The notes under the pieces: generated by a model
Told to the model about the DNA's origin: nothing
Database searches by the model: none
The model's input: the letters and a program-made list of their open reading frames with translations, nothing else
Shown here: piece after piece, positions 30,870 to 39,732 of the stretch
How the letters are laid out: the number at the start of each line of letters is the position of its first letter
Position numbering within the stretch: position 1 is the first letter of the stretch
Made by a program: the position numbers and the translations under genes
Assembly: GCA_947089905.1 (NCBI GenBank)
Contig: CAMUMG010000005.1
Span: 116,593-180,592, forward strand
Direction of reading: 5' to 3'
Length of the DNA: 64,000 bases
Source of the DNA: an uncultured Lachnospiraceae bacterium
Lineage (GTDB): Bacteria > Bacillota > Clostridia > Lachnospirales > Lachnospiraceae

Positions 30870-31038
30870 AATTTATCCTCCTTATTGATTTGTCTGTTTG
30901 TTTCAATCCACTCGCGGCAGTTAAGAGCAAGACAATTCTATGGATTGCTTCATGGCAGTAGAGAATACCGCTCTCGCTCTGCCCGCTACTGCCGTTACAA
31001 TTATTCCCAGCAATTCCTCTTGCTGTTAATTGTTGAAT
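30870..31038 (-). promoter_or_regulatory. Structured 5' leader of fba
   Basis: About 165 nt between the predicted +1 and the ATG. The clearest element is a perfect 8-bp stem GGCAGTAG/CTACTGCC (30954-30961 with 30986-30993) enclosing a GAGCG-rich interior. No U-run follows, so it is not a terminator. No known riboswitch class is recognised. Confidence 0.45.
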
Positions 31039-31044
31039 AAACCT

Positions 31045-31073
31045 ATTATAGCACGTTATTCGTTTATAGTAAA
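31045..31073 (-). promoter_or_regulatory. Promoter of fba
   Basis: TTTACT (31073-31068), 17-nt spacer, TATAAT (31050-31045) on the minus strand. Confidence 0.65.
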
Positions 31074-31084
31074 GAATAGTTTTT

Positions 31085-31654
31085 TTAGATCCACGACAAA
31101 CGCATGAATAAAGATTTTATAAACAAAATATCGAAAAAGCAAACGATTTTTTCATTACATTCATAACGTGAAAGTCCAAAGGAAAAAGTATGTACAAAGG
31201 TGTCCTCATACAGTTCAAACGCTTTTTGAAATAAATATTTTTCAAAACTGCCTGCCCAATATTTTTTTTCGTAATCTATAACAACAGGGTTATTTTTATT
31301 TTTTTTGGATATGCTAAGATAAAAATTAGCCTCTGCCCAATGCCAAGAAAACAAAAAGATTCCTTTTTTTAAATTCTTTCGAATATCTACATAATAAAGT
31401 GCCTCTAATACTGCATTAATATTTGGTTCACAATAACCGTCCTATTCATCTTCTAACAATCCATTATCATTTTGTCACATTGCTTTTAAATAATATAGAT
31501 AGGCGGTCGGAATGGTACGATGATATTTTTTAAAGATATCTTCTAGCCGTTGTATTTGTTCTTCTGTTGCAGGTACACATTTTGTTACCCACTCTTTGTC
31601 AAACTCTGATATGGTATCAAATAACCACAAGATCATCGTATCCAGTGTTCCTTC
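31085..31654 (-). pseudogene. Broken SUKH (SMI1/KNR4-type) immunity-like gene
   Basis: One minus-strand frame reads TLDTMILWLFDTISEF, then VPATEEQIQRLEDIFKKYHR and IPTAYLYYLKAM, a SUKH-like N-terminus, then TGA (31477-31475), ten codons, TAG (31444-31442), and continues in frame as DGYCEPNINAVLEALYY and FSWHWAEANFYLS to 31088. Both stops look like single-base changes (Gly and Trp codons would fit). No start with a ribosome-binding site is seen. The last 20 codons are encoded by a mobile-element end (31092-31148). SUKH proteins are immunity factors against nuclease toxins; no toxin gene is nearby. Confidence 0.65.
31092..31148. mobile_element. Solo terminus of a MITE-like element
   Basis: 57 nt starting CACGACAAACGCATGAATAA are identical at 55 of 57 positions to the left end of the element at 49287-49343. 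No opposite end is found nearby, so this is a truncated copy that now supplies the 3' end of the broken SUKH-like gene. Confidence 0.75.
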
Positions 31655-31698
31655 TTGAAATCCTTTTTATCTCCCTTTTTGTATTATTTTTATCTAAT

Positions 31699-31890
31699 TC
31701 ACAGATGTTTTTTTATTCTAAGTCTGCGTAAAAATGAATGAATATCTGAAATTCCACACTCTATCAAAAAATCATAAAAATCATCATTAAATTCGAAATC
31801 TTCTTCCTGCATTGCTTCCCATAAATGTGTTTCAAACTCTTGCAAATCAAAGCTAGGATCATATTCCTGCATATATTCACGAATATCCAT
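31699..31890 (-). CDS. Small acidic protein of unknown function
   Basis: 63 aa, MDIREYMQEYDPSFDLQEFE, very acidic with a basic C-terminus (LRRLRIKKHL). No membrane segment. GGGAGAGG lies inside the end of the PAP2 gene and the ATG comes one base after its TAA, so it is translationally coupled to that gene. It may be a small regulatory or partner protein; no family recognised. Confidence 0.65.
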   Translation of the reverse strand: MDIREYMQEYDPSFDLQEFETHLWEAMQEEDFEFNDDFYDFLIECGISDIHSFLRRLRIKKHL

Positions 31891-31891
31891 T

Positions 31892-32803
31892 TTAACCTCT
31901 CCCTATCTTTCTTTTATATCCAGCCTTTTTGATACAATATGGAAATCCGACTGTCACCCATAACACTAAAAGAAAATATCGTATTACATCTGCTATAAGT
32001 GTAGTTCCCATAACTGCTTTTAATCCCACTTTTAATAATACTGCAATTCCAATACCAATACTATATTTTATTATCTGTCCTAAAATATTTAGCCCTTTTT
32101 CTTCAAACTGAATATATCTCTCCTCTGTCCACCAGCCCAGACAAAAGCCTAATCCTGCTCCTGCTGCTTTACAACAGTCTGAAGCATATGCCTGTAAAAT
32201 GTCCTTTCGGTATAATAAAATTACTGCGTATAAAATTACTGCTGCAGAAATAATAAACATTACAAAAAAAATTCCTGTATTCTTATCCTTTTTTTGTTCC
32301 CGTATTCGAAAAATATATCCTGCTGCTATCACTAAACTTCCAGATACGAAAAAAGATACCAAAACATCTTTAGGAGTATGTACTCCCAAATACATTCTAG
32401 AAAGTGCGACAAGTCCAATCAAAATAAAACAACAAATCTTTTTGACTGGCTGCCCTTTATTGAGCCCTAGTGTTCCAAATAATGCTGTTGCCGATTGAGT
32501 ATGTCCACTTGGAAAGGAATAGCCAGTTGCTGTTTCTAGGGCACTAGAAACTGGCTTTAGGGTTGCATCAAGTACCCATGGTCTTGGAATTTTAAAAGTA
32601 ATCTTTAACGTCTGTACACATAGACCAGAAAGAAAATAGGAAAAACCGATACGATATCCCAATCTCTTATCTACACACCAATACAGTAAGCAAAGAACTG
32701 CAATCATAACAAGTTCTTCCCCAAATAACGTAATAAAGGAAAAAAATGTTGTTCCGGCAGCAGTACGAATTGTTTCAAGAAAATGCAAAAATGAAAGTTC
32801 TAT
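31892..32803 (-). CDS. PAP2-family membrane phosphatase, probable ATA start
   Basis: About 303 aa, some eight transmembrane helices. The PAP2 acid-phosphatase signature is complete: KITFKIPRPW (motif 1), SFPSGHTQSA (2) and SRMYLGVHTPKDV (3). It likely dephosphorylates a lipid such as undecaprenyl pyrophosphate or phosphatidate. The only GGAGG (32817-32813) is 9 nt before an ATA codon at 32803-32801 giving (M)ELSFLHFLETIR; the nearest canonical-type start in frame, TTG at 32788, is 24 nt from the site. No ATG or GTG is in frame. Start is therefore uncertain. Confidence 0.8.
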   Translation of the reverse strand: MELSFLHFLETIRTAAGTTFFSFITLFGEELVMIAVLCLLYWCVDKRLGYRIGFSYFLSGLCVQTLKITFKIPRPWVLDATLKPVSSALETATGYSFPSGHTQSATALFGTLGLNKGQPVKKICCFILIGLVALSRMYLGVHTPKDVLVSFFVSGSLVIAAGYIFRIREQKKDKNTGIFFVMFIISAAVILYAVILLYRKDILQAYASDCCKAAGAGLGFCLGWWTEERYIQFEEKGLNILGQIIKYSIGIGIAVLLKVGLKAVMGTTLIADVIRYFLLVLWVTVGFPYCIKKAGYKRKIGRG

Positions 32804-32910
32804 TGATAAACACCTCCTAAAAAATTGATAAAATTATAATGTCAATTTTATCATAAGTTAAGATTACTGTAAAGTCTGGTGCTATTTAGCACGTTTCATT
32901 AAAAATCTAT

Positions 32911-32939
32911 TTGACTAATGAGAGTTGATGGAGTAAAGT
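32911..32939 (+). promoter_or_regulatory. Promoter of ddh
   Basis: TTGACT (32911-32916), 17-nt spacer, TAAAGT (32934-32939), 46 nt upstream of the ATG. Confidence 0.6.
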
Positions 32940-32985
32940 TATTGTGCAGGAAATACTACTATTAATTTAAAGGAATGAGAGAAAA

Positions 32986-33966
32986 ATGAAAATTGGTATT
33001 TTAGGATATGGAAATTTAGGACATGGTGTAGAGTGTGCTATAGAGCAAAATCCAGATATGGAACTTGTCGCAGTATTTACTAGAAGAGATCCAAAAGATC
33101 TTATCATTCAAACTAAAACAGCATCTGTTTGTAATATTTCTGAAATTGAAGAATGGAAAGATCGTATTGATGTTATGATTTTATGTGGAGGAAGTGCTAC
33201 AGATCTTCCAGAACAATCCCCTTTTTATGCAAAGTTATTTAATATTGTAGATAGTTTTGATACACATGCAAAAATCCCAGAACATTTTCATGCAGTTGAT
33301 ATGGCAGCAAAAGAGGGAAAACATATCAGTATTATTTCTGTAGGATGGGATCCGGGTATGTTTTCATTAAATCGTATGTATGCAGATGCCATTCTTCCAG
33401 AAGGAAAAGATTATACCTTTTGGGGAAAGGGAATCAGCCAAGGTCATTCCGACGCTATCCGAAGAATTAAGGGAGTAAAAGATGCAAAACAGTATACCAT
33501 TCCTGTAGAAGCTTCTTTACAGGCAGTCCGTAATGGAGAAAATCCCGATTTAACCACACGTCAAAAACATATCAGAGAATGTTTTGTTGTATTAGAAGAC
33601 GGAGCAGATCCAAAAAAAATAGAAAATGAAATTAAAACCATGCCGAATTATTTTGCAGATTATGATACGATAGTACATTTTATTAGTGAAGAAGAATTAA
33701 AGAAAAATCACAGTGAGATTCCTCATGGTGGCATTGTACTGCGAAGTGGAATTACAGGTAGAAACAAAAATCATACTCATCTGATAGAATATTCCTTAAA
33801 ACTAGACTCCAACCCTGAATTTACTGGAAGTGTCCTTGTAGCGTATGCTAGAGCTGCCTTTCGTTTGGCAAAAGAAGGACAAACAGGATGTAAAACGGTT
33901 TTCGATATTGCACCTGCTTATTTAAGTGCAAAAAGTACCGAAGAGCTTCGTGCCCAAATGCTTTAG
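32986..33966 (+). CDS. ddh: Meso-diaminopimelate dehydrogenase
   Basis: 326 aa. Ddh converts tetrahydrodipicolinate directly to meso-diaminopimelate with NADPH and ammonia, a one-step branch to lysine and peptidoglycan. The NADPH-binding GILGYGNLGHGVE (residues 4-16), FTRRDP, ILCGGSATDLPEQ, SVGWDPGMFSLNR (about 120-132) and GISQGHSDAIRRI are characteristic. Length is standard. The GNAT gene follows after 31 nt. Confidence 0.94.
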   Translation: MKIGILGYGNLGHGVECAIEQNPDMELVAVFTRRDPKDLIIQTKTASVCNISEIEEWKDRIDVMILCGGSATDLPEQSPFYAKLFNIVDSFDTHAKIPEHFHAVDMAAKEGKHISIISVGWDPGMFSLNRMYADAILPEGKDYTFWGKGISQGHSDAIRRIKGVKDAKQYTIPVEASLQAVRNGENPDLTTRQKHIRECFVVLEDGADPKKIENEIKTMPNYFADYDTIVHFISEEELKKNHSEIPHGGIVLRSGITGRNKNHTHLIEYSLKLDSNPEFTGSVLVAYARAAFRLAKEGQTGCKTVFDIAPAYLSAKSTEELRAQML

Positions 33967-33997
33967 AAAAAAATTATATGGAGAAGGAACTGATAGA

Positions 33998-34399
33998 ATG
34001 GATATAAAATATACTGATGAGAGATATTTTACACAACAACAGGTACAGAAACTATTTCAATCTGTAAATTGGATTTCTGCCAACTATCCCTCACGTTTAA
34101 TCAAAGCTTTAAATAACTGTGAAACTGTATTTACTGCATGGGATAATGATCAGTTAGTAGGACTGATTAATACAATCGACGATGGGGAATTGACAGCCTA
34201 TGTTCATTATTTATGCGTTCGTCAGGACTATCAGAAAAAAGGCATCGGTAAAAAATTACTTGAACTGGTAAAAAACAAATATAAAGACTACTTTTATTTA
34301 ATGCTAGTTGCCGAAAACGATTCACTTATAACCTATTATAAAAATCTTGGATTTGAAATGGTAACAGGAACTCACGTTATGGCAATTCAAAATAAATAA
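33998..34399 (+). CDS. GNAT family N-acetyltransferase
   Basis: 133 aa from the ATG at 33998, which follows GGAGAAGGA. Acetyl-CoA-binding motif A: YLCVRQDYQKKGIGKKLLELV (Q/RxxGxG/A form), then motif B with the YYKNLGFEMV C-terminus. Substrate unknown. The frame is open further upstream into the ddh end but without a good start. It is convergent with the ADP-ribosylglycohydrolase gene, only 3 nt between the stops. Confidence 0.85.
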   Translation: MDIKYTDERYFTQQQVQKLFQSVNWISANYPSRLIKALNNCETVFTAWDNDQLVGLINTIDDGELTAYVHYLCVRQDYQKKGIGKKLLELVKNKYKDYFYLMLVAENDSLITYYKNLGFEMVTGTHVMAIQNK

Positions 34400-34402
34400 T
34401 AG

Positions 34403-35221
34403 TTATTTATTAAAAACAGGAGGAAAGCACTCGATTTCATATTTTTCATTAAATTTTTCTATTACTCTTCTCAAACCAATATCTAAAAGATATATTCCTT
34501 TATCATATATTTCTTTTGGTATATATCTATAATATGCCTGTGCAATTCCTCCTGTCATACAGGCGATTGTGTCACTGTCGCCTCCAATCGAAACCGCCTT
34601 TCTTATTGCGTCTTCATAAGACGTGGATTCTAAAAAGGCTTCAATAGCCGGCGGCACACAATAAGAAGTTCTGCTGTCAAAAACATACCCTTCTCTAATA
34701 TCATCTAAAGAGTGCAAATTATATTTGAAATTTTTTTCTATATACTTTTTAATTTCTTCCTTTCCAGCTTGTTTTCTGGCTAAAAAGATAGAAATTGCTA
34801 TCGCCTGTGCTCCTTTTTTTGCTTCTAAATTATGATGGGTATAAAAACAACTTGCATTCACTTCACGTTTTATCTCTTTTATCTCTTGAAATGCAAAACC
34901 AATCGGACTGATCCGCATCGCTGCCCCATTTCCAAAGCTTCGCTGTATCTGCAAAGATTCAGACACTGCCCATGAAGAAAACATCTGTCCAAATCCTGCA
35001 TTGGGATATCTTTTATAATATTGCTTCAGCCACATTGCATAGGTATGCCGATTCCTGATATCTGAGTTTTGTGAATTCAAAATTTTATCTGCTACTGCAA
35101 CAGATAATACCGTATCATCTGTAAACCTGCTTCCTTTCGGAAACAGGTCAAAATTCTCTGTTTTTACATTATACCATTCATAGGTAGAACCTATGATATC
35201 CCCCAATACCGCACCGATCAT
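34403..35221 (-). CDS. ADP-ribosylglycohydrolase family protein
   Basis: 272 aa of the ARH/DraG fold. The Mg-binding acidic residues are seen in FTDDTVLSVAVADKIL (residues 33-48) and GGDSDTIACMTGGIAQAYY (about 218-236), with an N-terminal MIGAVLGDIIGSTYE. Such enzymes remove ADP-ribose from arginine or other targets. It starts 18 nt after hsdR on the same strand, so it is probably the last gene of the RM operon. Whether it plays a role in defence is unknown. Confidence 0.88.
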   Translation of the reverse strand: MIGAVLGDIIGSTYEWYNVKTENFDLFPKGSRFTDDTVLSVAVADKILNSQNSDIRNRHTYAMWLKQYYKRYPNAGFGQMFSSWAVSESLQIQRSFGNGAAMRISPIGFAFQEIKEIKREVNASCFYTHHNLEAKKGAQAIAISIFLARKQAGKEEIKKYIEKNFKYNLHSLDDIREGYVFDSRTSYCVPPAIEAFLESTSYEDAIRKAVSIGGDSDTIACMTGGIAQAYYRYIPKEIYDKGIYLLDIGLRRVIEKFNEKYEIECFPPVFNK

Positions 35222-35239
35222 AATGCCCCCTATAATTTT

Positions 35240-38200
35240 TTACTCTTCTTTTCCATAATGTACAGACTCTTCTGCTACCCTATCCAATGGCTTAGAAGTA
35301 TCATAAGGATATATAAATTTTACATTTCCAAGACCAGAATACTTCTCAAAAAACATTTTAAATTTCTCAATTACACTCTGTTTTTTCTTTCCGCGGCTGC
35401 TGCCATTAAAACGCGAAACTGGCGGAAGCAGTTTATCCATATCTGTTCCTGTCGTCTTAATTTCACCATCACGAAAAGCATTTTCCATGAACTTTCTAGT
35501 TTCTTCTTCTCGCAGTCTTTCTTCTAAAATAATCTGCCTCAATTCCGATTCTCTTTTTTTTGCCACATAATCATACCACTCGGACATAACATCTTCCACA
35601 TCGTTGATTCTTGTAATAAAATTTTCAATTAACTGCTTTTTACTGCGAAGTTCTGGACTGGCATCGACTGCCTTTTGAATAGTAATCAATACTTCTTTAT
35701 CTGTAAAATGCGTATCATGGTATTTCTTAACTAACATTAAAATATAATCAATATTAATTTCTATCTGGCGAATCAGTTCGACTTCAAAAACAATATCCTC
35801 AACAATATCTGCACTTTCTCCAATTTCACGTTTACTTTTCCATTCGTCACGAAGATCCTGATATCTTCCAAGATAATCTTGCAGATCACGTTCGGAAAGC
35901 AGCTCTTTTTCTTTAAACTTGTCAAAAGAAGAAAGCAGGTTTCTCATTCGAAGCAGAGCACCAAACAGAGAAATAAACTCTTTTTGATTTTGTTCTCCTA
36001 TTATACAAGGCTCTGTCAATGGGAATTTTTCATTTAGTTCCTCTACCATATCTACATAGCCAATATGCGATTCATTATCCACTGCTTTATATCCATAATA
36101 ATAGTCTTCAAACTTTTTAAGGAGAACAACTCCTCCTGCATTTTTATCGCTAAACCGAGCAATGGCACTGTCTACCCGTTTTTGTAAATTTCGAAAACAG
36201 ACAATATTACCAAATGTCTTGATAGAATTTAAAATACGATTCGTTCTTGAAAATGCCTGAATCAAACCGTGCATTTTCAAATTTTTATCTACCCAGAGAG
36301 TATTTAAAGTTGTACTGTCAAATCCAGTCAGGAACATATTCACTACAATTAAAAGATCTAATTGCTTATTCTTCATTCGCAATGAAACATCTTTATAATA
36401 ATTCTGAAATTTTTCACTTGATGTATCATAATTCGTATTAAATATTTTATTATAGTCCAAAATAGCCGCATCTAAAAAATCACGACTGTTCTGATCAAGA
36501 GCACTGGTATCTTCACTATTTTCTTCATCCAAAATTCCATCTGTCTGGTCTTCATTTGCTCCATAACTATAAATAACTGCTATTCGAAGATGTTTACTAG
36601 GATCCGCTTTCATCTGACGCTGAAACTCTTTATAATACAATTTTGCCATTGGAACGGAGGCAACTGCAAAGATAGAATTAAAGCCGCTGATTCTCTGTTT
36701 TTCTTTTAATTCTTCAACGGTATCTCGTTTTGAAGAAGCCACCTCTTTAATATTTGTCAGAGTATGGAACAGATAACTTTTATTTCCCCGATACGTCTTT
36801 TGGTCAAAATGATCCAAAATATATTTTGTTACTAGTTTAATACGCTTTGGCGCTTCTAATGCCTTCTTGCGATCAATATCCCAGACCTTTTCATCATCTA
36901 TATCTTCGTCTATTTCCATTGTCTTAATATAGTCTACCCGAAATGGAAGAACATTCTTATCCTTAATTGCATCGACAATCGTATAACTGTGGAGCTGATC
37001 TCCAAAGGTCTGTTCTGTCGTAAAGAACGGAGAACCTTTTATATTATCTGTATTAAATGTAAAAATTGGTGTTCCTGTAAAACCAAACAGATGATACTTT
37101 TTAAAATTTCTGACAATCGCTGCGTGCATATCTCCAAACTGACTGCGGTGACATTCATCAAAAATAATAACAACATGTTGATCAAATGCCATATGACCTT
37201 TATTTTTCTTTACAAAAGTGGACAGTTTTTGAATGGTAGTAATAATAATATGTACTTCTGGATCTTCCAACTGCTTTTTCAAAATCATAGTAGAACTATT
37301 ACTGTTTGCTGCTCCCTTCTCAAAACGGTCATATTCTTTCATAGTCTGATAATCTAAATCTTTTCGATCTACCACAAATAAAACTTTATCAATATATGAA
37401 AGCAGTGACGCCAATCTGGCAGTTTTAAAAGAAGTCAATGTCTTTCCAGAACCAGTTGTATGCCAAATATAACCTCCGCTTGCAATACTGCCATACTTTT
37501 TATAATTATTTGCAATTTCAATCCGGTTTAAAATACGTTCTGTCGCCGTAATCTGATATGGTCGCATAACCATCAACATGTTTTCTGATGTAAAAATACA
37601 ATACTTTGTCAAAACATTTAACAGAGTATGTCTTGCGAAAAATGTTTTTGTAAAGTCAACTAAATCAGGAATGATTCGATTATTGGCGTCTGCCCAAAAA
37701 CATGTAAATTCAAAACTATTGCTCGTCTTTCCTTTTTTTCCTGCTTTTGAATTGGAATCTTTTATTGCATGAAAGCGTGTGGTATTGGAATAATATTTTG
37801 TATTTGTACCATTGGAGATAACAAAAATTTGAACATATTCAAACAGACCGCTTCCTGCCCAAAATGAATCCCTATTGTATCTTTCAATCTGATTAAACGC
37901 CTCTCTAATTACCACACCCCGACGTTTCAATTCAATATGTACTAGCGGCAGACCATTTACTAAAATAGTAACATCATAGCGGTTGTCATGCTTTGCTCCC
38001 TGATTTGTTTTGATAACATACTGGTTGATTACTTGCAGACTGTTATTGTGAATATTTTTCTTATCAATAAGAATAATGTTTTTAGAATTGCCGTCATCCC
38101 GCTTTAAAACCTGAACAAAATCTTCCTGAATTTTTTGTGTCTTTTCTACAATATCCTCATTTGGATTTGCGACTATTTCAGAAAAGAAACGATTCCATTC

Positions 38201-38434
38201 CTCCTCTGAAAAAAGATAATGATTTAATGTTTCTAACTGTGTGCGTAAATTGCTGATTAAATCTTTTTCTGTATGAATAGGAAGATAAGTATATCCCTGT
38301 TCACAGAGAAGATGAATAAATTCTTTTTCAAGTTCTGCTTCACTTTGATAGTTGTTAGAACGTGTTTTGACTGGTTCATACTCTGTTACTACTGTATTTT
38401 CATTTGTTTCTGCAACAATATTGAAATAAGGCAT
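35240..38434 (-). CDS. hsdR: Type I restriction enzyme R subunit
   Basis: 1064 aa. The N-terminal PD-(D/E)xK nuclease is visible as D154 (NRYDVTILVN) and E168-L-K170 (VHIELKRRG). The SF2 translocase follows: Walker A TTGSGKT (326-332), DECHR (426-430), FTGTPIF, and later ANTS-like helicase motifs (FLTGFDSTTLNTLWVDK, QAFSRTNR). The C-terminal helical region (about 850-1000) binds the MTase core. It cuts DNA distant from the site after ATP-driven translocation. It lies 25 nt after hsdS. Length and motifs look intact. Confidence 0.95.
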   Translation of the reverse strand: MPYFNIVAETNENTVVTEYEPVKTRSNNYQSEAELEKEFIHLLCEQGYTYLPIHTEKDLISNLRTQLETLNHYLFSEEEWNRFFSEIVANPNEDIVEKTQKIQEDFVQVLKRDDGNSKNIILIDKKNIHNNSLQVINQYVIKTNQGAKHDNRYDVTILVNGLPLVHIELKRRGVVIREAFNQIERYNRDSFWAGSGLFEYVQIFVISNGTNTKYYSNTTRFHAIKDSNSKAGKKGKTSNSFEFTCFWADANNRIIPDLVDFTKTFFARHTLLNVLTKYCIFTSENMLMVMRPYQITATERILNRIEIANNYKKYGSIASGGYIWHTTGSGKTLTSFKTARLASLLSYIDKVLFVVDRKDLDYQTMKEYDRFEKGAANSNSSTMILKKQLEDPEVHIIITTIQKLSTFVKKNKGHMAFDQHVVIIFDECHRSQFGDMHAAIVRNFKKYHLFGFTGTPIFTFNTDNIKGSPFFTTEQTFGDQLHSYTIVDAIKDKNVLPFRVDYIKTMEIDEDIDDEKVWDIDRKKALEAPKRIKLVTKYILDHFDQKTYRGNKSYLFHTLTNIKEVASSKRDTVEELKEKQRISGFNSIFAVASVPMAKLYYKEFQRQMKADPSKHLRIAVIYSYGANEDQTDGILDEENSEDTSALDQNSRDFLDAAILDYNKIFNTNYDTSSEKFQNYYKDVSLRMKNKQLDLLIVVNMFLTGFDSTTLNTLWVDKNLKMHGLIQAFSRTNRILNSIKTFGNIVCFRNLQKRVDSAIARFSDKNAGGVVLLKKFEDYYYGYKAVDNESHIGYVDMVEELNEKFPLTEPCIIGEQNQKEFISLFGALLRMRNLLSSFDKFKEKELLSERDLQDYLGRYQDLRDEWKSKREIGESADIVEDIVFEVELIRQIEINIDYILMLVKKYHDTHFTDKEVLITIQKAVDASPELRSKKQLIENFITRINDVEDVMSEWYDYVAKKRESELRQIILEERLREEETRKFMENAFRDGEIKTTGTDMDKLLPPVSRFNGSSRGKKKQSVIEKFKMFFEKYSGLGNVKFIYPYDTSKPLDRVAEESVHYGKEE

Positions 38435-38459
38435 TTTGTATCTCCTTGTACTTTAATTC

Positions 38460-39674
38460 TTAAAATGACAACAGCTTATCACGATAGTATTCGTATTGCT
38501 TTTTACGGGCTTCAATTTCAGCAGGAAGCCCAGTGGTTAAGTCATTGCAGAGAGTGTCGAAATGGTCGAGGATGGTGACAATTTTCTCCTGCTCTTCTAA
38601 TATTGGCAATGGTATCTTAATCTTATTAAGATTTTTCTGATTTAGTTTTGGCTGTGCTGCTCCTGTAATATATGGCGTTAAATCAATAGAATTCAGATAC
38701 ATTTCGACATATCTTCTTGTTGCATATTCTTTAAACTTCAAAACATGAGCATGATTATTTACCCACGCCTTCCCCGAAATAGAAAAAGCAATAGGCATAG
38801 TTCTTGTAAGTAAATTTGCTCCATCCTCAGATATCAACAAATAATCACCATCAAAAATATAATCCTTTACATAATCAATAATACCAGAAGCACCATAATA
38901 AGGAATATTCCCTTTTTCTCGCTTTTCACTTGTAACTGGTTTTCTTTGTATATCATAATTAATTGCAATATCGTCTAATGTTACATAGGCATAACCAAAA
39001 ACATGTTGCAAGTGTCTAATTACTGCTTCTCTGCTTCTCTGCTTCTCTGCTTCGAGTGTGCTATCAAATTCAGCAAATGTCAAGAGCTTATTTCTATAAT
39101 ATTCATACTGTTTTTTACGAGCTGTAAGTTCTTTTGTAAGTTCTTCTATAAGTCCGGTAAAATTATCCAAAATATGAACGATCTCGTTTTGAACTTCAAG
39201 AGGTGGTACAGGAATTATTAATTCTTCAAATTTTTTACGTGAAATATAAGGTATAGTACCAGTAGTTGCTAATTGTAATAAAGTTTTAGTTTGTGTTTCC
39301 ATAAAATATAATAAATATCTATTATATAAATTTTTTCCACATACAAGACCTATAAATGTCTGATTTGTAATTAAAGGTTGTGTATTAATAGCATAAGCAC
39401 CTATCGAAGCACTACAAGAACATATCACTGTACCAACTGGAAATATCTTTAAATTCATTTCTTTAATTATTTTCCTTGATACACCTAATCCAGAAAGCGA
39501 TTTATTGAAATATTGTCCTTCTTTATCTTCAATTCTACACCATGGTATATCTCCATCAAATATTTTAGGTCTATCTCTCATAGGAACTATAAAATCTATA
39601 CATACATTTTTTAATTTTTTATACTCCACTCCATTCGGACAAAGTTCTTGAATCATTTTTTCGATTTTTGTCAT
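38460..39674 (-). CDS. hsdS: Type I RM specificity subunit with internal octanucleotide repeat
   Basis: 404 aa: TRD1 (about 1-150), a conserved helical spacer ending KKQYEYYRNKLLTF (about 180-195), TRD2 (about 225-355), and a second spacer copy KKQYEYYRDKLLSF at the C-terminus. HsdS sets the DNA target of the whole type I enzyme. Start: ATG at 39674, GGAGAG 7 nt upstream. Between the halves lies a 31-bp tract of 8-bp repeats (39023-39053) coding EAEKQRSREA. Losing or gaining one unit puts TAG or TAA directly after the tract, leaving a half-subunit of about 215 aa. It is separated from hsdM by an inserted type II system. Confidence 0.94.
   Translation of the reverse strand: MTKIEKMIQELCPNGVEYKKLKNVCIDFIVPMRDRPKIFDGDIPWCRIEDKEGQYFNKSLSGLGVSRKIIKEMNLKIFPVGTVICSCSASIGAYAINTQPLITNQTFIGLVCGKNLYNRYLLYFMETQTKTLLQLATTGTIPYISRKKFEELIIPVPPLEVQNEIVHILDNFTGLIEELTKELTARKKQYEYYRNKLLTFAEFDSTLEAEKQRSREAVIRHLQHVFGYAYVTLDDIAINYDIQRKPVTSEKREKGNIPYYGASGIIDYVKDYIFDGDYLLISEDGANLLTRTMPIAFSISGKAWVNNHAHVLKFKEYATRRYVEMYLNSIDLTPYITGAAQPKLNQKNLNKIKIPLPILEEQEKIVTILDHFDTLCNDLTTGLPAEIEARKKQYEYYRDKLLSF
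39023..39053 (-). repeat. Octanucleotide tandem repeat in hsdS (candidate phase-variation tract)
   Basis: On the plus strand CTGCTTCT is repeated three times plus CTGCTTC (3.9 copies, all perfect); the coding strand reads AGAAGCAG. Eight is not a multiple of three, so slippage shifts frame. The downstream sequence AGTAATTAGAC gives TAA or TAG in the two wrong frames within a few codons. Confidence 0.85.
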
Positions 39675-39732
39675 TTTGTTATCTCTCCGTTTTTTAATTT
39701 CCAAGAATTTTATCGTTTTTATGATGATAGGT

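Noticed and set aside
32804..32985. Possible lysine riboswitch upstream of ddh
   Set aside because: The free region is too short after subtracting the promoter (46 nt of leader) and shows no five-helix core.
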